Positions 41,113 through 48,486 of a stretch of 64,000 bases of DNA are shown here, in pieces; the first letter of the stretch is position 1; each line of letters begins with the position of its first letter. The notes beneath the pieces were generated by a model, which had not been told where the DNA came from, did not search any database, and saw only the letters and a list, made by a program, of their open reading frames with translations. The stretch is from Nocardia aobensis NBRC 100429 (GTDB lineage: Bacteria > Actinomycetota > Actinomycetes > Mycobacteriales > Mycobacteriaceae), in contig NZ_BAFQ01000206.1 of NCBI RefSeq assembly GCF_000308375.1, forward strand, positions 1-64,000, read 5' to 3'. The position numbers were made by a program, and so were the translations under genes.

Positions 41113-42804
41113 CTACTTCTTGTCGTCCGGCGTGGCCAGCGACTGCAGCATGCGCGCGGCCATCCGGGAGGTGGCGTCACCGCTGTCGACATCATCGATG
41201 TGAATGGCGAAGGCCAGGTCACCGGCATTGGCGATCAGCCACCCGTCCGAACCGGCGTTCGCCGTGAAGGCCGTGACCCCGGCGTAGCGGGCGACCGTCA
41301 CCTCCTGTGGACTGGCGGTCGCGTCGCGCAGCATGCCGCGCAGTTTGTCGACCACATCGCCAGGCAGCGGTTCCAGCTTGGCCTCGGTGGTGCCGGGCCG
41401 GCCGATCTCGATCATCGGCGGCGCCACCGATCCGCGCGCGATCGTGGCGGCGGCGATCGCCATTCCGAACGGGCTCGCCAGAATCGGATCGTTGGCGCCC
41501 TGTTTGACCTGCTCGACGCCGCGACCACCGATCGGCAGCCGGCCCGTGGTCTCGTCCAGCCCGGGAACCTTGAATCCGATACCGACGCCCAGCATGGCCG
41601 CCGCCTCGGCCGCATCCTGCACCGAAACGTCCTGCGGCGCCTTCTTCTTCTGAATCGAGGCGACCGCCTTGAACAGGTCCATCGCACCGCCGACCGGATA
41701 GGTCGCGGTGAAGGCGGGCGCGCCCTGAGCACTGGCGTAGTTGTTCTGGGCGGCCGCGACGACCGCTCCGGTGGAGGGCTGAATCGCCACGATCGATGCG
41801 GCCGTACCCACACTCACCACGGCGTCCTCGGCCGCGCGCTGCAGCTTCTGGTCCATCGTGGAGGCGATGTCCGGTCCGGGCGGTCCCTGATATCCGGCGA
41901 GCTGGGTGACCATCTTGCCGTCGGGTTCGAACAGCTGCACACCCCAGCCGGCGTGCTGATCCCGGTTCTCCTGCCACACCTTCTGCAGCGCCTCGGTCAT
42001 CGGCGACCACACCCGCCGGTCGGCGACGATCAGCCTCGGCTGCTTCTCCATCACCACGCCGGGAATCGAGGCCATCCGCGGCTCGAGAATCGCGAAATCG
42101 TCCTCGCGCAGGCTCACCGCGGTGATCGGCTTACCCTGTGCGCCCGCCAGCTGCTGCATCAGCGAGGCACCGGTGATGAGCGGGGCGACCGGCGCGATGG
42201 CATCGGCCAGGGCGTTGGTGGTACCGACGAGATCGCCCGTCTTGGTGGGGTCCACCTTGATGACGTTGATGGTCTGCTGGGTCAGCAGCGGCTGGCCGTC
42301 GTTGTCGTTGACCTTGGGCGGCGGCGTCGCCTCGGTGCGGACCAGTTTCACCGAGCGCTTGGAGTCCAGTTGCGGCATGACGACGGTGGGGTCCCAGGAA
42401 ATCCGCCAGCCGATAGCCAGCTTGCGGATATTACCCTGCAGGTCGTAACTCCAGTCCTTACCTGGGCCGAAATTCCAGGCGGCTTTGAGGTTGAACATCG
42501 CCGAATCGCCGTCGAGGCTGATGAACTGAACCAGCTTGTAATCGGGCTTACCGGGCTGGAGTCCGTCGAACATGGACTTCAGGGTGCTCTCGGCACCGGA
42601 GGGGTACGAGGTCAGTGCGGCGGCGCCGGCGGCATCGCGATCATCCATTAGCTGGGTGAAATGCTCGACGACCCCTTCGGGTCCGCTCGGCGTGCTGTGA
42701 AAATCGCACGACCCCATCACGATCGCTACGGCAGCAATTGCGGCCAGTGCCACTGCGCCCCGAACGCGAAAGCGGCGGGATCCCCACACATCCATGTCGC
42801 CCAC
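41113..42804 (-). CDS. Penicillin-binding-protein-like lipoprotein lacking transpeptidase motifs (Rv2864c-like)
   Basis: 563 aa. The N-terminus is a lipoprotein signal (AIVMGSC, Cys33). An NTF2/MecA-N-like domain follows (about 40-160: EGVVEHFTQLMDDRDAAGAAAL, WRISWDPTVVMPQL), then a PBP dimerisation region (RLIVADRRVW) and a transpeptidase-fold domain (about 315-555: LQRAAEDAVVSVGTAASIVAIQPSTGAVVA). The SxxK nucleophile motif, normally YPPGSTFK, reads TYPVGGAMDLFK, without serine in place. The KTGT motif is replaced by RYAGVTAFTANAG. It therefore looks catalytically dead. It may bind wall precursors or another PBP as a scaffold or sensor. Confidence 0.85.
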   Translation of the reverse strand: MGDMDVWGSRRFRVRGAVALAAIAAVAIVMGSCDFHSTPSGPEGVVEHFTQLMDDRDAAGAAALTSYPSGAESTLKSMFDGLQPGKPDYKLVQFISLDGDSAMFNLKAAWNFGPGKDWSYDLQGNIRKLAIGWRISWDPTVVMPQLDSKRSVKLVRTEATPPPKVNDNDGQPLLTQQTINVIKVDPTKTGDLVGTTNALADAIAPVAPLITGASLMQQLAGAQGKPITAVSLREDDFAILEPRMASIPGVVMEKQPRLIVADRRVWSPMTEALQKVWQENRDQHAGWGVQLFEPDGKMVTQLAGYQGPPGPDIASTMDQKLQRAAEDAVVSVGTAASIVAIQPSTGAVVAAAQNNYASAQGAPAFTATYPVGGAMDLFKAVASIQKKKAPQDVSVQDAAEAAAMLGVGIGFKVPGLDETTGRLPIGGRGVEQVKQGANDPILASPFGMAIAAATIARGSVAPPMIEIGRPGTTEAKLEPLPGDVVDKLRGMLRDATASPQEVTVARYAGVTAFTANAGSDGWLIANAGDLAFAIHIDDVDSGDATSRMAARMLQSLATPDDKK

Positions 42805-43021
42805 TCTTCACTCTTGTCACTCCAGCAACAAGACCAACGGTACCCGAAGGAGTTGCCCGCGGTCCCACCTAGGCACCGACCGCATCTTCCATGCTCAGCG
42901 ACCACAATAGTGCCCGATCCCCGACATCCGTTGCAGCCGGTCGGCGAAATCCGCGGACGTGTTCGGACCTTCCCCTTTCCTCCGACAGCGAAACCTGACG
43001 AGCCACCTTGCGGCGTAATCT

Positions 43022-43037
43022 TGTAATCACAGTTACA
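43022..43037. promoter_or_regulatory. Dyad TGTAA-N6-TTACA upstream of the 194-aa protein gene
   Basis: TGTAA (43022-43026) and TTACA (43033-43037) form a 5+6+5 inverted repeat, 28 bp before ATG 43065, with another GTAATC at 43014-43019. The surroundings are locally AT-rich. It could be an operator. The rest of 42805-43064 has no gene. Confidence 0.4.
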
Positions 43038-43064
43038 GCGAAACTCTCGCAGTGAGGAAACATC

Positions 43065-43649
43065 ATGAGACACGGACACGGACGTGGATTCGGGCGGCCG
43101 GGCGGCTGGCAACAGGCGGATCTCCCCGACGCCGCCGACGCTCCGGACTGGTTCGCCGGAAGGTTGCCGAGCGAGTGGTTCAGCGGTCCGGCGACCATCG
43201 AGATCGACCGCGACGAGATCGTGGTGATCGGCGAACTGGCGCTGCCGGCCCCCGAATCCGGCGACGAGGACGCAGCCGGCTCCGAACCGTCACCCGCGAC
43301 GGTGGACGGACTGATCGCGCGCTTCCGCGAGTCGACGCGACCGGCCCGCATGCAGATCGCCCAGGAGGCCCAGGCACGCTACGGCCGCAATGTGGCGTGG
43401 GGCGTATCGGTCAACGGGGAACGCACCCTGTTCACCCATCTGTCGGTTCCGGTGATGACGCGGCTGCGCCAGCCCGAACGCAAGGTGCTCGACACGCTCG
43501 TCGACGCCGGGGTCGCCCGCTCCCGCGCCGACGCACTCGCGTGGACGGTGAAATTGGCCGGTAAGCACGCCGAGGAGTGGTTGGCGGAACTGCGGACGGC
43601 GATGCGCAAGGTGGACGACCTGCGAGCCGAGGGGCCGCGCGGCCTGTGA
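43065..43649 (+). CDS. Conserved actinobacterial hypothetical protein
   Basis: 194 aa; ATG 43065, GAGGAAACATC upstream. The N-terminus is His/Gly-rich (MRHGHGRGFGRPGG). A central beta segment (ATIEIDRDEIVVIGELALP) is followed by an alpha-helical C-terminal half: VDGLIARFRESTRPARMQIAQ and RSRADALAWTVKLAGKHAEEWLAEL. The latter has the look of a ribbon-helix-helix or small DNA-associated module, but I cannot name the family. No membrane segment. Directly followed by aroQ on its own -10 box. Confidence 0.7.
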   Translation: MRHGHGRGFGRPGGWQQADLPDAADAPDWFAGRLPSEWFSGPATIEIDRDEIVVIGELALPAPESGDEDAAGSEPSPATVDGLIARFRESTRPARMQIAQEAQARYGRNVAWGVSVNGERTLFTHLSVPVMTRLRQPERKVLDTLVDAGVARSRADALAWTVKLAGKHAEEWLAELRTAMRKVDDLRAEGPRGL

Positions 43650-43668
43650 CCGGGCTAGGGTACCGGTC

Positions 43669-44097
43669 ATGGCACCGATTCTCGTGCTCAACGGCCCGAA
43701 TCTGAATATGCTCGGCACCCGCCAGCCCGAGGTCTACGGCTCGGACACGCTCGACGACGTGGTCGAGCTGTGCCGGGCGACCGCCGCCCGCTTCGATCGC
43801 GAGATCACCGCCTATCAGTCCAATTCCGAAGGGGCGCTGATCGATCGGATTCATGCGGCCCGCGGGGTGGAAGCCGGGATCGTGATCAATCCCGGCGGCC
43901 TGACCCACACCTCGGTGGCCCTGCGCGACGCCCTGGTGATTCCCGAGGTGCCGATCGTGGAGGTGCACATCTCGAATGTGCACGCGCGCGAGGAATTCCG
44001 GCACCACTCCTACATCTCGCCGATCGCCACCGCGGTGATCGCCGGAATGGGCATCCGGGGATACGCGGCGGCGATCGAATTCCTCTGCACCCGTTGA
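43669..44097 (+). CDS. aroQ: Type II 3-dehydroquinate dehydratase
   Basis: 142 aa, the usual dodecameric type II enzyme. It dehydrates 3-dehydroquinate to 3-dehydroshikimate in the shikimate pathway. Active-site elements: GPNLNMLGTRQPEVYG with Arg18 and the base Tyr23, the NSEG loop, NPGGLTHTSVALRDAL and EVHISNVHAREEFR carrying the catalytic His. TAGGGT lies 7 nt before ATG 43669 (leaderless). The other aro genes are not adjacent, so this is an isolated copy; a catabolic quinate role cannot be excluded. Confidence 0.94.
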   Translation: MAPILVLNGPNLNMLGTRQPEVYGSDTLDDVVELCRATAARFDREITAYQSNSEGALIDRIHAARGVEAGIVINPGGLTHTSVALRDALVIPEVPIVEVHISNVHAREEFRHHSYISPIATAVIAGMGIRGYAAAIEFLCTR

Positions 44098-44105
44098 GCG
44101 TTCGC

Positions 44106-44957
44106 TCAGGCCCCGTCGCGCAGTAGCCGATACATCGGCACTCCGGCGCCGGCCACCTTCTCCCACAGCTCGCGCACGGTGTGCGAGAGCGTGGCCTCCA
44201 CCCCCACCTCCTCGCTGGTCTCGACGACGTGGGTCGCACCCGCCACCATCATGCGGGCGGCGGCCTCGTCACCCCAGCCGCCGGACTTCGCGGCGGCGGC
44301 GTATTCGGCCATGAAGAAGGGGAACGCCTCGGCGGAACGCTGCGCGAACGGCAGGAAGCGGTCGGCGTCGTGGCCGGCGCGCTCGATCACGGCCAGGGCC
44401 TGGTTGTAGCCGATCAGCCAGGGATGGAACAGCGTGAGCAGGGCCTGGTAGAACAGCTGCGCCAGCCCGTCGTCGGCGCCGAGGTACTCCGGTGCGCTGA
44501 GCGGGCGCAGCAGGTCGGCATGTGCGTCGAACACCTCGCGCGGGCCGCTGTAGAAGATGTAGGACGCCGGATGGGTGATGTTGTCGCCGGCCGACATGAA
44601 TCCGCCGGACAGGAACCGCGCCCCGTGCGAGCGCACCCATTCGGCGCCCGCGCGGGTGCGTTCCGGGGAATCGGAGGACAGGTTCACGATCACCTTGTCC
44701 CGCAACCCTTCCGGAGCCAGGCCGAGGACGTCGTACATGGCGGCGTAGTGGGTCAGGCTCAGCACGATCACCTCGTTGCGGTCCAGGGCGTCGGCCACCG
44801 ACTCGGCGCGACGGGCGCCCAGTTCCGCCATCGCCTCGGCCTTGTCGGCGCTGCGATTCCAGACCGTCACCTCGGTGCCCGCGGCCAGCAGTGCGCGCAC
44901 GATCGCCCGGCCCATCGGGCCCAGCCCGATCACCGTGACGGAGGAACGTTCGGACAT
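44106..44957 (-). CDS. NAD(P)-dependent oxidoreductase, imine reductase-like (module 2)
   Basis: 283 aa; ATG 44957 with AAGGAG upstream. Rossmann N-terminus VTVIGLGPMGRAIVRALLAAG, the NADPH-type VWNRSADKAEAM, and VNLSSDSPERTRAGAEW. The C-terminal dimerisation helices are LAQLFYQALLTLFHPWLIGYNQAL. It shares the fold and GLGPMGRA motif with module 1, but the helix carrying the usual catalytic Asp reads LFYQALL instead of LLDFALL, so substrate use probably differs. Divergent from an hxlR gene. Sister of the 37958-39360 module. Confidence 0.84.
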   Translation of the reverse strand: MSERSSVTVIGLGPMGRAIVRALLAAGTEVTVWNRSADKAEAMAELGARRAESVADALDRNEVIVLSLTHYAAMYDVLGLAPEGLRDKVIVNLSSDSPERTRAGAEWVRSHGARFLSGGFMSAGDNITHPASYIFYSGPREVFDAHADLLRPLSAPEYLGADDGLAQLFYQALLTLFHPWLIGYNQALAVIERAGHDADRFLPFAQRSAEAFPFFMAEYAAAAKSGGWGDEAAARMMVAGATHVVETSEEVGVEATLSHTVRELWEKVAGAGVPMYRLLRDGA

Positions 44958-44969
44958 GGTGTACTCCTT

Positions 44970-45064
44970 GCTGTTTCGAAGCTGTTTCGAAGTTCTTCCG
45001 ATCGGCGCCGGATTCGATCGTCACCGGGATCCGGGTCCGGGGCAATAACGCACGTCGACGTGCG
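44970..45064. promoter_or_regulatory. Divergent control region of module 2: tandem repeat and 16-bp palindrome
   Basis: GCTGTTTCGAA is tandemly repeated at 44970-44980 and 44981-44991, close to the oxidoreductase start. On the regulator side CGCACGTCGACGTGCG (45049-45064) is a perfect 16-bp palindrome. These are candidate sites for the HxlR protein encoded at 45106 or another regulator. They do not resemble the GTACCTAC elements of module 1. Confidence 0.5.
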
Positions 45065-45105
45065 GTTGCTTACCTCGAGGTTCGGAAAAAGCTCAGGAGG
45101 ATGAG

Positions 45106-45453
45106 ATGGCGGACGACTGTGACACAGAACACTCGGTCTGCGGGATGTCGGTGGCCATCGACGTGGTCGGCGGCAAGTGGAAACTCCACCTGATGTGGGT
45201 GCTGGGCGAGGGCCCGCAGCGCTTCGGCCGCATCCGCGCCCTGCTGCCCGGGGTGAGCGAGAAGGTGCTCACCGAGAATCTCCGCCATCTGGAATCCCAC
45301 GGCGTGGTCCGCCGCGAGGTGTTTCCCGAAATCCCGCCGCGAGTGGAATATTCGCTCACTCCCGCGGGCGTCGCATTGGCCGCGGCTTTGCGCCCACTCG
45401 AACAGTGGGGTGAACGGCGCCGCGACGGACTGTTCGAGACCGCGTTCGCGTGA
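45106..45453 (+). CDS. HxlR-family transcriptional regulator (module 2)
   Basis: 115 aa; ATG 45106 with AGGAGG upstream. CGMSVAIDVVGGKWKLHLMWVL carries the conserved sensing Cys, RFGRIRALLPGVSEKVLTENL is the HTH, and FPEIPPRVEYSLTPAG the wing. It is clearly related to the module 1 regulator, with the same PGVSEK and PPRVEY blocks, but the two proteins differ at many positions. It probably controls the divergent oxidoreductase gene (inference from layout). Confidence 0.92.
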   Translation: MADDCDTEHSVCGMSVAIDVVGGKWKLHLMWVLGEGPQRFGRIRALLPGVSEKVLTENLRHLESHGVVRREVFPEIPPRVEYSLTPAGVALAAALRPLEQWGERRRDGLFETAFA

Positions 45454-45502
45454 GGGCTGGTCAGCTGTTGTGGGGTCGGACCGTGGATTTCGGCGCCGGT
45501 TC

Positions 45503-46267
45503 TCAGGCGTGTGCGGGTCGTGTCCCGAGTTCTCGTACTCGGCGCGCGAGGACGCGGGCGTGGTTGACGAACCCGTCGTGGTTCATGGGTTGGATGGTGT
45601 AGCCGGCTGGGTCTTGGTGGACGTAGTAGCGGCCGTCACCTGGGAAGTCCATCCACACGAAGCCCTGGGCGCCGTCGGTGCGATTGTCGAGGAATCGTCC
45701 TGGGTAACACAGGACTTCGCCCCAGCCGCTGCGGGGGCGGGCCAGGAATGTGTTCATACGTTCCCGGAGCGTTGGCCGGCGTTGCCACCCGAGAGACTCG
45801 GGCTCGAGGTCGAGTTCGGACTTCAGGCCACCCAGTTCGTGGCGGCCGGGCGGAAGTTCGGGAAGCATGCGTGCGAGCAGGTCCAAGGCCTGGACATGTG
45901 TGCACAGAGTGACCGAAACATCGCCGCTCGCACCGGGTTCCGGATCGGGGTCCTGAATGGCGACCGCTGCGCTGGAAGGTCCGAAACCGGCGTAGCCGCG
46001 CAGTTGTACATCGGGGTTGTCGGGGTCGGCGCCGAGGCGGCCGTGGACATGCAACCGGACCTGAGGTTCGGTGAGGGTGCCGATGAGGCGCGCGAAATCG
46101 TCGTCCACGCGCGGGCGCAGGCTGTCGATGGCTTCCCGGCGCCGGCGAATCAGATCCGCTTCGTCGATGGCACGCAACGTATTCCAGGTCGGGTACGGCA
46201 GGCGGTCGCGCTCCATCGCGAACAGTGCCGCCTCGTACTGGGCACTGGTCAACTGCCAGTGAATCAC
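45503..46267 (-). CDS. EspG-family T7SS chaperone
   Basis: 254 aa. ESX secretion-associated EspG proteins bind cognate PE/PPE-like substrates in the cytoplasm and keep them soluble for secretion. The N-terminal WQLTSAQYEAALFAMERDRLPYP and the central tandem beta-sheet pattern (VRLHVHGRLGADPDNPDVQLRGYAG) fit PF14011. RGW-type C-terminal strands (GRYYVHQDPAGYTIQPM) follow. GTG 46267 overlaps the stop of the upstream PPE-like gene by 4 bp (GTGA), indicating tight coupling to its likely substrate. Confidence 0.85.
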   Translation of the reverse strand: MIHWQLTSAQYEAALFAMERDRLPYPTWNTLRAIDEADLIRRRREAIDSLRPRVDDDFARLIGTLTEPQVRLHVHGRLGADPDNPDVQLRGYAGFGPSSAAVAIQDPDPEPGASGDVSVTLCTHVQALDLLARMLPELPPGRHELGGLKSELDLEPESLGWQRRPTLRERMNTFLARPRSGWGEVLCYPGRFLDNRTDGAQGFVWMDFPGDGRYYVHQDPAGYTIQPMNHDGFVNHARVLARRVRELGTRPAHA

Positions 46268-47760
46268 CGATACTCTCCCGGCGCTCGGCCGCGATCGGGC
46301 GGATTCGCCGATCGGGCTGCGGGTGGTTGCTGCTGCGACGACTCATCCCCGATGGCGCCGTAGGCGGGCAATACCCTCCGCCCGTCCTCGATCCATTCCT
46401 CGAGGTGCTGCCCGCGCAGATACTCCGCGGACTGTCGGTCCTTGTCCTCCTCGGACTTGCCCTTGCCACCCGCGCCGGGTGACATGCCCGGCGTACCGGC
46501 GGCGCCCGGCTGACTCGGAGCACGCATTCCCCCCAAAGAGGCAGCCGCCGGTGATGCAACGGGGCCACCGGGTATCGACGATCCGAGTCCCGGACGCGCA
46601 GTACCACCGCCCGAACCGGACAGGCCGCCCAGTCCGGAACCGTGGGAACCACCACCCGATCCGGAACCGTGAAGACCGCCGCCCAGTCCGGAACCGGAAG
46701 TCCCACCGCCCAGCCCACCGCTCGGGTCGAAACCGGCGGCAGTCGTGGAGGCGGCGTTCGGCACGCTTGAACTTGTTGTGCTGGAGGGGTTCTGCCCGCT
46801 ACTCGGAGTTGCGGAACTCGGCTGCGTCCCCTGCGATTGGTTCCCATCGGTCCCGGTGTTCGGATCGGAGCCCGGATTCACCTCGCCGGGTCTCGGATTC
46901 TGGTCACCGCCACCGGAATTCGATGGACCAGGCACCGGCGAAACCGGCCCCGGGCCTGCCGGACCAACCGGGCCGCCCGGAGCGGCCGCCGGATAGACCG
47001 TGGGCAGCACCGGCACCGCCTGATCCCCACCACGAATGCCGGGTGAGTACACATTCCGGAGCACCTGCAGAGCCGCCTGCCGTGCTTCCTCTTTCTGGGA
47101 GTCCTTATCTTGCTGCTCCGCGAGGATCGGAAGTTGCGGTCCCGTCGGCGCGGCCGCCGGCCCCAACGTCGGCGATCCCGGAGGCAGAATCGGCCCTGTT
47201 CCCGTGGGCACCATCGCCTGCAACAACGGAGTCAGCATCCGGAAAGTCTCGTCGCTACCGCGCTGCGCAAAGGCAATCTTCATCGCGACCATCGACGCCG
47301 ACTTGCCGATATCGGCGACAGAGTCCAGAACACGCCCGAACGTCTGGGCCGCCTTCTGACCGGCAGCCCCCTCCCAGCCGTTGGCGATCGCGTCCTGGAC
47401 GACCTTCTTGCGAGCCGTGTCCGCACCATCGGCCATACCCGACCCGATATTGCTCCACGCCTCCGAAACCGCGTGCACGACATCGGGTTTGATCTGATAG
47501 GTCAGATCGCGAATCTGCTCCAACGTCAGGTGCTCGAAGTTGTCCCCACCGGTAATCGACTGCGGATCGACATCGATACGCAATTGACCGGCCAGCACAT
47601 TGATCTGCTGCTGCAACGCGAGCTGATCGGCATCCCACGCCTGCGTATTCGAACCCGACACCATCCCCGCATAGAAGCTGTTGCTCATGGCGTCGAGCCG
47701 CCGCAGGAAGTCGCCACTACCTTGGTCCAGATAGCTCGACGGTTCCGGTGGGGGAGTCAC
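46264..47760 (-). CDS. PPE/WXG-like T7SS substrate with a long Pro/Gly/Ser-rich tail
   Basis: 498 aa. The N-terminal about 185 residues are helical (DFLRRLDAMSNSFYAGM, AVSEAWSNIGSGMADGADTARKKVV, GWEGAAGQKAAQTFGRVLDSVADIG), with a Trp-Glu-Gly corner like WXG100/PPE folds. The rest is low complexity: Pro/Gly (PAGPGPVSPVPGPSNSGGG), then GSG/LGGG repeats, ending in a charged EEWIEDGRRVLP segment. The partner EspG is encoded immediately downstream with a 4-bp overlap, so this is the presumed secreted cargo. GTG 47760 overlaps the small upstream gene by 4 bp. Confidence 0.75.
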   Translation of the reverse strand: MTPPPEPSSYLDQGSGDFLRRLDAMSNSFYAGMVSGSNTQAWDADQLALQQQINVLAGQLRIDVDPQSITGGDNFEHLTLEQIRDLTYQIKPDVVHAVSEAWSNIGSGMADGADTARKKVVQDAIANGWEGAAGQKAAQTFGRVLDSVADIGKSASMVAMKIAFAQRGSDETFRMLTPLLQAMVPTGTGPILPPGSPTLGPAAAPTGPQLPILAEQQDKDSQKEEARQAALQVLRNVYSPGIRGGDQAVPVLPTVYPAAAPGGPVGPAGPGPVSPVPGPSNSGGGDQNPRPGEVNPGSDPNTGTDGNQSQGTQPSSATPSSGQNPSSTTSSSVPNAASTTAAGFDPSGGLGGGTSGSGLGGGLHGSGSGGGSHGSGLGGLSGSGGGTARPGLGSSIPGGPVASPAAASLGGMRAPSQPGAAGTPGMSPGAGGKGKSEEDKDRQSAEYLRGQHLEEWIEDGRRVLPAYGAIGDESSQQQPPAARSANPPDRGRAPGEYR

Positions 47761-47876
47761 GGCTGCGCCCTGTGGATGCCGGCTGCTACGAAAACACGCG
47801 CCTGCGCGACCTCGCGTGAGAGGCCTCGCCAGACCGTTGGCCGCGCACCGGTACGACGCTCGACTTTCGCTCGCAT
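47757..47876 (-). CDS. Small basic protein (39 aa) leading the PPE-like/espG operon
   Basis: 39 aa (begins MRAKVERRTGARPTVWRGLS, ends GIHRAQP). ATG 47876 is preceded by GGAGGGGGACAGTC, an excellent ribosome site. Its TGA overlaps the GTG of the PPE-like gene by 4 bp. Strongly basic, no membrane segment. It could be a genuine small protein or a leader peptide that couples translation into the PPE-like gene. Not recognised. Confidence 0.55.
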   Translation of the reverse strand: MRAKVERRTGARPTVWRGLSREVAQARVFVAAGIHRAQP

Positions 47877-48162
47877 GACTGTCCCCCTCCGACTCGCCGC
47901 TGCATGAGGACGCGTGAAACCCCCTGCTGCGGAGACTTTATCCCAGGTGTCCGCGCCATGCCCAGCCGATCGCGCGTAGGTGCACTCCGGCTCGACCGTG
48001 ATGACACCGGAGCGTCGTACCGGCCCGGTCGCCAACCTGCACGCGACACTGGAGAGGCGTCGACGGAATCCTTGCCTAGGGGAACCGGCCGGCCGTCGGT
48101 GACGTCCAAATCTGTGAACGAGGCCTCGAGTGGGTTCGAGAATCAGCGCGAGAAGGAGTGTC
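47877..48162. other. Divergent intergenic region of the T7SS accessory genes
   Basis: 286 bp between the small-protein/PPE-like operon (minus) and the WXG-type operon (plus). No convincing gene. The plus side ends with AGAAGGAG just before GTG 48163. I see no strong dyad. Confidence 0.4.
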
Positions 48163-48486
48163 GTGGCGGGCGTTTTGCAGGTGGACATCGACGCGTTGAG
48201 CAAGGCGGTGCAGTCGCTGCGCGCTTCCGAGCAAGTGCTCAACGATGCGATGGCGAAAATGGCCGCCGGGGGCCACAGCAGTATCGGGACGAAGGAACTC
48301 GACGACGCGGCCGACAGTTTCCAGCGGCGCTGGCATTACGGTATCCAGCGCATCGGTGAGGCGGCGCGGGGAACGGCGGACGGAATCGACCGATGCCGCG
48401 ACACCTATCAACAGACCGACGACGCCCTTGCCCAGGTGCTGACCGAGGTTGGGAACGCGGTTATGGCCGAGGGGCAGAAGGCATGA
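48163..48486 (+). CDS. WXG100/EspC-like T7SS small substrate
   Basis: 107 aa from GTG 48163, AGAAGGAG upstream. It has the helix-turn-helix hairpin of EsxA/EspC-like proteins. The turn contains WHYG (Trp57-Gly60), a WxxG variant of WXG. Y82-Q-Q-T-D86 fits the general T7SS signal YxxxD/E at the end of helix two. It ends with an ATGA overlap onto the next gene, so it is likely co-translated with that larger substrate. Function: escort or co-substrate (inference). Confidence 0.8.
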   Translation: MAGVLQVDIDALSKAVQSLRASEQVLNDAMAKMAAGGHSSIGTKELDDAADSFQRRWHYGIQRIGEAARGTADGIDRCRDTYQQTDDALAQVLTEVGNAVMAEGQKA

